Part shown: positions 58,329 through 64,000 of the stretch, piece by piece
Layout of the letters: each line of letters starts with the position of its first letter
How positions within the stretch are numbered: the stretch's first letter is position 1
NCBI RefSeq assembly: GCF_000428125.1
Contig: NZ_ATZI01000001.1
Coordinates: forward strand, 682,001-746,000
Source: Bacteroides graminisolvens DSM 19988 = JCM 15093
GTDB lineage: Bacteria > Bacteroidota > Bacteroidia > Bacteroidales > Bacteroidaceae
DNA: 64,000 nucleotides
Reading direction: 5' to 3'
Position numbers and translations under genes: made by a program
Notes under the pieces: model-generated
Databases searched by the model: none
The model's input: the letters and a program-made list of their open reading frames with translations, nothing else
What the model was told of the DNA's origin: nothing

Positions 58329-59927
58329 CTAATAAACCACATTGGCAATCAGTTGAATGAAAAGAATCAGGATAACCATGGCGATGGGGTAGACCGTGGC
58401 GTAAGCCACACTCGGTGCCGAACTGTCCGACATCGAATCGGCTGCTGCCAGTCCGGGGGTGCTGGTCATTCCTCCGGCTAAGGTTCCTATCAAGTCGAGG
58501 ATATTAATTTTGAAGATAAAATGTCCAACTAATGTTGCTATAATCATGGGTAGTAAGGTGACAGCAATACCTACGCCAAACAAGGTTAAGCCACTTTCCT
58601 GAAAAGTAGAAACCAAATTAACGCCGGCCGATGTCCCTACTTCGGCTAAGAAGAGAAGCAGTCCCAGTTGGCGCAACAATTGATTGCCTGCACCCGACAT
58701 GGTCCATACTATGGGACCTGTTTTGCCGATGGCACTCAGAATCAAGGCAACCATCAAGATGCCTCCCGTTAGGCCGAAAGAGAAGCTGAATGAATCGGAA
58801 AAGGAGAGGCTCAGCTTGCCGAATAAAATGCCTAAAACAATGCCGGCGGCAATGGGGAAGAAGTCTGTATCCGACAATCGTTTCTCATCGTTACCAATGA
58901 AATGTCCCAGTTGTTTTACGCTTTCACGTTCTCCGGCTACCATCAGTTTATCGCCGAATTTGAGTACCAGATTTGGTTCCGGAGAAAGATCAATACCGCT
59001 TCGGCGAACTCGTGTCACGGTGCAGCCAAATGTTCCTTGAAGATTTAAGAAACCTAGTGTATTGTTGATTATTTCTTTATTTGTAAGCAACAAAGATTGT
59101 AGCTCCTGTGTAGTTCCCAATGGCAAGTCAATATCAACGCGTTCGCCCATTAATATGGCAAGTTGTTCCAGCGACTGCTCATTGCCCACGGCCTTAATCA
59201 GATCGCCTTCCAGCAAAACGGTTGAGGCTACCGGAATAATGGTTTTGTTGCCGCTTTTGACTCTGGACACAACAGCTCCCGTCATGCTGCGTACGTTGAG
59301 TTGTGCCAGACTTTTGCCGAATACATTGGCATTGCTTACGCGGAATGAAGCCGTTGATAGTTTGGGATGCATATCTCTTCTTTGTTCCTCCACCAATTGT
59401 GCTTCTTTTTGTATGTCAATCCGCATCATTTTCGGAAGTAGTTTAATGAATAGAATAACACCGATAACTCCAAAAGGATAAGCAATTCCGTAGGCAATGG
59501 AAGCCGCGGGCGAATTGGTCGTATCAATGGCTACCGCCAGTCCCGGGGTACTGGTCAGCGCACCGGAAATAAGTCCCACGACACTAGGCGTATCAATATC
59601 TAGGATATATTTAGCGATAACAGCTATTAATGATGCTGATCCCACCAATATAGAGGTGAGTATGATTAAGGTTTTACCTTTGGAGCGAAACGACTGAAAG
59701 AAACCCGGTCCGGCTTGTATACCGATGGTAAAGATGAACAGTACCAAACCGATATTTCCCAATTCTTTGGGAATGACTACTCCCAAATGACCGAATAAAA
59801 GAGCGATAAAGATGACCGCCGATACATCCAGCGAAAGTCCCATAATTTTAACTCTGCCCAGCATAAAGCCCAGTGCAATAATTAAAAAGAGTGAGAAGTA
59901 AGATGATTGAAGAAGTGTTTCGAGCAT
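58329..59927 (-). CDS. AspT/YidE/YbjL-type transporter with two TrkA-C domains
   Basis: A 532-residue member of the aspartate:alanine exchanger (AAE) family. It consists of two related membrane halves separated by two regulatory TrkA-C (RCK_C) domains (about residues 195-370). Each half carries the family motif: G-A-L-T-S-T-P-G-L-A at 122-131 and G-G-M-T-S-T-P-G-L-A at 485-494. This symmetry is direct evidence of internal duplication. The substrate is unknown; AspT itself swaps aspartate for alanine. It faces the ccsA gene tail to tail and is separated from alaS by the alaS terminator. Confidence 0.93.
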   Translation of the reverse strand: MLETLLQSSYFSLFLIIALGFMLGRVKIMGLSLDVSAVIFIALLFGHLGVVIPKELGNIGLVLFIFTIGIQAGPGFFQSFRSKGKTLIILTSILVGSASLIAVIAKYILDIDTPSVVGLISGALTSTPGLAVAIDTTNSPAASIAYGIAYPFGVIGVILFIKLLPKMMRIDIQKEAQLVEEQRRDMHPKLSTASFRVSNANVFGKSLAQLNVRSMTGAVVSRVKSGNKTIIPVASTVLLEGDLIKAVGNEQSLEQLAILMGERVDIDLPLGTTQELQSLLLTNKEIINNTLGFLNLQGTFGCTVTRVRRSGIDLSPEPNLVLKFGDKLMVAGERESVKQLGHFIGNDEKRLSDTDFFPIAAGIVLGILFGKLSLSFSDSFSFSFGLTGGILMVALILSAIGKTGPIVWTMSGAGNQLLRQLGLLLFLAEVGTSAGVNLVSTFQESGLTLFGVGIAVTLLPMIIATLVGHFIFKINILDLIGTLAGGMTSTPGLAAADSMSDSSAPSVAYATVYPIAMVILILFIQLIANVVY

Positions 59928-60017
59928 AATTGTAGAATCTTAGATTATGTTGTGGACAAAGATAATACTTTTATGCCTGATAATAAAATTTATTGCCGTC
60001 CTGTGGAAATTAGTAAA

Positions 60018-60053
60018 GCAAAAAAGGGGCTATCCTACTTCCAGGACAGCCCC
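60018..60053 (-). terminator. Rho-independent terminator of alaS
   Basis: GGGGCTATCCT (60,026-60,036) pairs with AGGACAGCCCC (60,043-60,053), one G:T pair, with a six-base loop. Read on the minus strand it is followed by a T-tract. It lies about 50 bases after the alaS stop. Confidence 0.9.
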
Positions 60054-60105
60054 TCATTGTGTTACACAAGCCTAAATAACTTCGGCTATTCAAATACCGA
60101 ATATA

Positions 60106-62724
60106 TTAAATGCCGGCTAGCTCTATCACTTTATCAACAGCTGCATGCAAACCGTCAACGTTCTTGCCTCCTGCCGTAGCGAAATGGGCTTGTCCGCCGC
60201 CACCGCCCTGAATAAGCTTCGCAGCATCTTTAACCAGCTTACCGGCATTGAGTCCGCCGGCTACCAGGTTGTCGCTGAGCATAACGGTAAGCAACGGCTT
60301 CTGAGCGTCAACAGTACCTGCAACAAAGAATAGGTTCTCTGTTATTTCACCACGCAACTGGAAGGCTATATTCTTAATGGCTTCGGCTGGTATGGGCATG
60401 CAGGTTTTTATCACTTTGATGCCGTTAATCTCTTGGATGTTCTTCAGAAGGGTTTGCTTGATCTGAGCTTCTTTCTCTTTCATAAACTCATCGACTTGCT
60501 TCTTCAATCCGGCATTTTCGTCAATGTACTTTCTGATGGCATTAGCCAGATCGGGAGCATTGTTGAAAAGGGCTTTCAAATCGGTCAGCGTATCTTGAAT
60601 GGTGTCAAGCATCTCTTCCACACGTGCACCGGTATAGGCCTCTATACGGCGTACACCTGCTGCTACTGAGCTTTCTGATACGATCTTCATCATGCCGATG
60701 TGACCGGTTGCCTTCACGTGTGTGCCTCCGCAGAACTCTACGGACTTGCCAAATTGAATGACGCGCACTTCATCACCGTATTTTTCACCGAAAAGGGCAA
60801 TGGCGCCCAGCTCTTTGGCTTCGGCTATGGGGATGTTGCGGTATTCTGTTAACGGTATGTTCTGACGTATTTTGGCATTTACCAGGTGTTCTACTTCGCG
60901 AATTTCTTTATCGGTTACTTTCTGGAAGTGTGAGAAGTCAAAACGCAACGAATCCGGAGTGACCAAGGAGCCTTTTTGCTCTACGTGGTCGCCCAATACT
61001 TCACGCAATGCTTCATCGAGCAGGTGGGTTGCCGAGTGGTTGGCTGCACAAGCTGCACGCTTATCGGTATCAACACATGCCATCATGGGAGCATCTAGTT
61101 GCTCGGGCAGTTTTTTGGCAATGTGTACCGGCAGGTTGTTTTCTTTCTTGGTATCTATTATTTCAAGGGTTTCGAACTCACTTACTATCACACCGGTATC
61201 TCCTACCTGACCTCCGCTCTCTGCATAGAATGGGGTGTAGTCAAGCACCAACTGGTACAGGGTTTGGCTTTTTTGTTTTACCTGACGATAGCGCAGAATG
61301 GATACTTCGTACTCGGTGTAATCATAACCAACAAATGTGGTGGTTCCTTCTTTGAGCACAATCCAGTCGCCCGTTTCAACGGCTGCTGCATTACGGGCTC
61401 TCTCTTTTTGCTTCTGCATTTCGGCATGGAACTCTTCAATATCCGGAGTCATTCCATTTTCTCTCAGAATGAGCTCGGTGAGGTCAAGCGGAAATCCAAA
61501 CGTGTCATATAGGGTAAACACGTCTTTACCATTAATCACGTTTTGACCTGCGGCCTTGGCATCGCTCATCGTTTTATCGAGCAAACGAATACCTGTTTCC
61601 AACGTACGAAGGAAGGATTCTTCTTCTTCTTTGATTACTTTCTCAATCAGTCCTTTTTGTGACACCAACTCGGGGTAGGCATCGCCCATGTTGCTGATAA
61701 GCACGGGTAAGAGCTTGTACATGAACGCTTGCTTCTGATTGAGGAAGGTATATCCGTAACGCACCGCGCGTCTCAGAATGCGGCGGATTACGTATCCGGC
61801 TTTGGCATTCGAGGGCAGCTGTCCGTCTGTTATGGAGAATGAAATGGTACGTATGTGGTCGGCAATAACGCGCATGGCAATGTCGCTTTGCGCATCGGCT
61901 CCGTACTGGATTCCTGCCATTTGGGCTATTTCTTTAATAATGGGCTGGAAAACATCGGTATCATAGTTTGATGTTTTCTGTTGCAGAGCCATGCAAAGGC
62001 GTTCGAAGCCCATACCGGTGTCTATCACTTTGGCAGGGAGGCCTTCCAGACTACCGTCGGCTTTGCGGTTGTATTGCATGAAAACAAGGTTCCATATTTC
62101 AATAACCTGCGGATGGCTTTGGTTAACAAGTGTCAGTCCGCTAACTGCCTCACGCTCGGCATCACTACGCAAGTCGATATGAATCTCCGAACAGGGACCG
62201 CAGGGACCGGTATCACCCATCTCCCAGAAGTTATCGTGCTTGTTTCCGTTGATAATTCTGTCGGCCGGCAGAAATTGTCCCCAGATAGCAGCGGCTTCAT
62301 TGTCGCGCTCCAGATTTTCCTGCGGATTGCCTTCGAATACAGTTGCATACAAACGATTAGGATCCAGCTTCAATACTTCAACCAAGTATTCCCAGGCCCA
62401 CTCTATGGCATCTTTCTTGAAATAGTCTCCAAATGACCAGTTACCTAGCATCTCAAACATGGTGTGATGGTAGGTATCATGACCTACTTCTTCCAAGTCG
62501 TTATGCTTACCACTTACACGAAGACATTTCTGTGAATCGGCTACTCTCTTATACTTTGCCGGATGATTACCTAAAATAATATCTTTAAATTGGTTCATCC
62601 CCGCATTCGTAAACATGAGCGTAGGGTCATCTTTAATCACCATTGGAGCCGAAGGAACAATTTGATGTCCTTTCGATTCGAAAAAATTCTTGAATGATTC
62701 TCTAATCTCTTTTGCAGTTAACAT
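60106..62724 (-). CDS. alaS: Alanine--tRNA ligase
   Basis: AlaRS charges tRNA-Ala and clears mischarged Ser and Gly. The 872-residue product has the class II catalytic core at the N-terminus: G-M-N-Q-F-K near residue 42, and [10 protein letters not shown] near 68-80. The N-W-S-F-G-D-Y-F-K segment lies near 95. The editing domain has the zinc/editing residues H563 and H567 (H-S-A-T-H) and C665 and H669 (C-G-G-T-H). The C-terminal part has the coiled region (about 725-775) and the glycine-rich C-Ala domain with G-G-G-G-G-Q. Length is normal. It is divergent from the M23 peptidase gene, an order common in Bacteroides. Confidence 0.98.
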   Translation of the reverse strand: MLTAKEIRESFKNFFESKGHQIVPSAPMVIKDDPTLMFTNAGMNQFKDIILGNHPAKYKRVADSQKCLRVSGKHNDLEEVGHDTYHHTMFEMLGNWSFGDYFKKDAIEWAWEYLVEVLKLDPNRLYATVFEGNPQENLERDNEAAAIWGQFLPADRIINGNKHDNFWEMGDTGPCGPCSEIHIDLRSDAEREAVSGLTLVNQSHPQVIEIWNLVFMQYNRKADGSLEGLPAKVIDTGMGFERLCMALQQKTSNYDTDVFQPIIKEIAQMAGIQYGADAQSDIAMRVIADHIRTISFSITDGQLPSNAKAGYVIRRILRRAVRYGYTFLNQKQAFMYKLLPVLISNMGDAYPELVSQKGLIEKVIKEEEESFLRTLETGIRLLDKTMSDAKAAGQNVINGKDVFTLYDTFGFPLDLTELILRENGMTPDIEEFHAEMQKQKERARNAAAVETGDWIVLKEGTTTFVGYDYTEYEVSILRYRQVKQKSQTLYQLVLDYTPFYAESGGQVGDTGVIVSEFETLEIIDTKKENNLPVHIAKKLPEQLDAPMMACVDTDKRAACAANHSATHLLDEALREVLGDHVEQKGSLVTPDSLRFDFSHFQKVTDKEIREVEHLVNAKIRQNIPLTEYRNIPIAEAKELGAIALFGEKYGDEVRVIQFGKSVEFCGGTHVKATGHIGMMKIVSESSVAAGVRRIEAYTGARVEEMLDTIQDTLTDLKALFNNAPDLANAIRKYIDENAGLKKQVDEFMKEKEAQIKQTLLKNIQEINGIKVIKTCMPIPAEAIKNIAFQLRGEITENLFFVAGTVDAQKPLLTVMLSDNLVAGGLNAGKLVKDAAKLIQGGGGGQAHFATAGGKNVDGLHAAVDKVIELAGI

Positions 62725-62765
62725 ACTATTTATTCGCTTATATTATTCAGATTCATCAATCGCCT

Positions 62766-62773
62766 CAAATATA
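62766..62773 (-). promoter_or_regulatory. Candidate -7 element for alaS
   Basis: The minus strand reads TATATTTG, a match to TAnnTTTG, 41 bases before the alaS start. A second match (TATCTTTG) lies at 62,826-62,833. Confidence 0.4.
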
Positions 62774-62844
62774 TTGATCTATGCAACTTGGAATCTTTGA
62801 GGTTAATATTCTAAAAAAAGATGTGCAAAGATAGCTCGTTTTAT

Positions 62845-62852
62845 TATTTTTG
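62845..62852 (+). promoter_or_regulatory. Candidate -7 element for the M23 peptidase gene
   Basis: TATTTTTG fits the TAnnTTTG consensus, 30 bases before the ATG at 62,883. A second identical match at 62,871-62,878 is too close to the start to be used with a normal leader. Confidence 0.45.
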
Positions 62853-62882
62853 CCCTATTATTACGTGAAATATTTTTGCCTG

Positions 62883-63851
62883 ATGCGTAAAGTTTACTAT
62901 ATTTATAACCCACGGACACAGACGTATGACCGCATTTATCCCACCGTTCGTCAACGAGCTTTGAGTATAGCCCGCAGACTTTTTATTGGTATGGGACTGG
63001 GTGCGGGCGCTTTTATTCTTTTACTTATCATTTTTGGATCACCGTCTGAAAAGGAGCTTAGAATGGAGAACAGTCAGCTCACTGCGCAGTATCATGTGCT
63101 TTCAAAAAGATTGGATGAAGCGCTGGGGGTCATGCAGGATATTCAACAACGTGATGATAATCTTTACCGGGTTATTTTTCAGGCTGATCCTATTTCCGAG
63201 GTGATAAGGAAGGCTGGCTACGGTGGAACCAATCGCTATGAAGAGCTAATGGAAATGGCGAATGCTGAACTGGTGGTGAGTACAACAAAGAAAATGGACC
63301 TTCTGCGCAGACAACTTTATGTGCAGTCACGCTCTTTTGATGATGTGGTTGCCATGTGCAAGAATCATGATGAGATGTTAAAGTGTATTCCTGCCATTCA
63401 ACCGGTGGCTAACAAGAAACTGCGGCAGACGGCATCGGGATATGGGGTGCGCATTGATCCGATTTATGGTAGTGCTAAGTTTCACGGGGGAATGGATTTC
63501 TCGGCTCATCCGGGAACGGATGTGTACGCAACGGGCGACGGGGTAGTCGTTAAAATGGGCTGGGATGGTGCTTATGGTAATACAATTATTATTGATCACG
63601 GTTTCGGATACAAAACAGTGTATGCACACCTGAAAGATTTTAGGACGAAGCTCCGTAAGAAAGTGGTAAGAGGTGAAGTGATTGGGGGTGTGGGTAGTAC
63701 AGGAAGAAGTACGGGGCCGCATTTGCACTATGAGGTGCATGTAAAAGGCCAAAGAGTGAATCCGGTCAACTATTACTTCATGGATTTAAGTGCTGAAGAT
63801 TATGACAAAATGATTCAAATAGCAGCGAATCATGGTAAAGTATTTGATTAA
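62883..63851 (+). CDS. M23 family metallopeptidase (LytM-type endopeptidase)
   Basis: A 322-residue envelope protein anchored by one N-terminal helix (about residues 30-51), with a coiled-coil stretch (about 55-95) and a C-terminal M23 domain. The zinc-binding signature is complete: H201 and D205 in H-G-G-M-D-F, and H-L-H at 280-282 followed by Y-E. M23 enzymes of this shape cut peptidoglycan cross-bridges or, when inactive, activate amidases; the intact zinc residues suggest an active enzyme. I start at 62,883 because the upstream codons to 62,850 lack a ribosome site and overlap the promoter. It is divergent from alaS and upstream of a MerR gene, as in other Bacteroides. Confidence 0.93.
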   Translation: MRKVYYIYNPRTQTYDRIYPTVRQRALSIARRLFIGMGLGAGAFILLLIIFGSPSEKELRMENSQLTAQYHVLSKRLDEALGVMQDIQQRDDNLYRVIFQADPISEVIRKAGYGGTNRYEELMEMANAELVVSTTKKMDLLRRQLYVQSRSFDDVVAMCKNHDEMLKCIPAIQPVANKKLRQTASGYGVRIDPIYGSAKFHGGMDFSAHPGTDVYATGDGVVVKMGWDGAYGNTIIIDHGFGYKTVYAHLKDFRTKLRKKVVRGEVIGGVGSTGRSTGPHLHYEVHVKGQRVNPVNYYFMDLSAEDYDKMIQIAANHGKVFD

Positions 63852-63870
63852 ATTAATTAGTTAGCTTTTA

Positions 63871-64000
63871 ATGAATATGGCTCTTAATACGAATAAAGAA
63901 TTGAAATTATATTATTCAATTAGCGAGGTTGCAGAGATGTTTGATGTAAACGAGTCTTTACTACGTTTTTGGGAGAAGGAATTTCCTCAGATCAAACCGC
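63871..64000 (+). CDS. MerR family transcriptional regulator, partial (N-terminus)
   Basis: The first 43 codons of a MerR-type DNA-binding protein, cut by the window end. The winged helix-turn-helix start is clear: Y-Y-S-I-S-E-V-A-E-M-F-D-V, then L-L-R-F-W-E-K-E-F-P near residue 32. It lies 19 bases after the M23 gene. In Bacteroides the same pairing occurs downstream of alaS, so this is probably the conserved small regulator of that locus. Its effector domain is outside the window. Confidence 0.9.
   Translation, partial: MNMALNTNKELKLYYSISEVAEMFDVNESLLRFWEKEFPQIKP

Noticed and set aside
62850..62882. Eleven-residue N-terminal extension of the M23 peptidase
   Set aside because: It overlaps the predicted promoter, has no ribosome site, and homologues begin with the M-R-K-V-Y-Y type start.

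Overview
The right third of the window (about 42,970-64,000) is ordinary, gene-dense chromosome of a Bacteroidales bacterium, most likely Bacteroides or a close relative. The evidence is protein-level resemblance to Bacteroides genes, TAnnTTTG-type -7 promoter elements, and the alaS / M23 peptidase / MerR regulator order.

The left two thirds (1 to about 42,970) is not normal DNA. On the given strand T is scarce (roughly 1 base in 12 on sampled lines) and A makes up about half, so nearly every frame is open and translates to K/N/T/R/Q-rich (+) or F/L/V/C-rich (-) nonsense. This block is a substitution-degraded copy of real chromosome. The last 3 kb still reads as dnaE from its PHP start (39,915) through the catalytic region to the intact C-terminus (43,706), in one frame with no net insertion or deletion. 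Just upstream, psd and pssA can be recognised on the opposite strand at exactly the expected lengths and spacing. T on the record strand is lost whichever way the gene points, so the effect follows the sequence record and not biology. The simplest reading is a technical artefact (consensus or data corruption). Left of about 38,070 I could not assign any gene with confidence.

The readable part runs as follows: the 3' part of dnaE; trxA and a small acidic protein, closed by a strong terminator; a multi-pass membrane protein; a minus-strand cluster of a Cys-containing membrane-anchored protein, a metal ABC permease, tsaE and an Imm17-like small protein; an APC permease with a lipoprotein; a repeat-rich intergenic patch; aroA with a PH-like protein; an AI-2E family permease; a HemD-like protein; a nitrite ammonification operon (nrfH, nrfA, resB-like, ccsA-like); an AspT/YidE-type transporter; alaS with its terminator; an M23 endopeptidase; and the start of a MerR-type regulator.

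Functionally, NrfH passes electrons from menaquinol to the pentahaem nitrite reductase NrfA. The ResB/CcsA pair supplies the system II haem-ligation machinery these c-type cytochromes need, and a HemD-like gene for tetrapyrrole synthesis sits beside the operon. The other genes are housekeeping: replication, redox, tRNA modification and charging, the shikimate pathway, phospholipid synthesis and cell-wall turnover. No mobile element, CRISPR array, rRNA or tRNA was seen in the readable part. In the degraded part such features could not be seen even if present.
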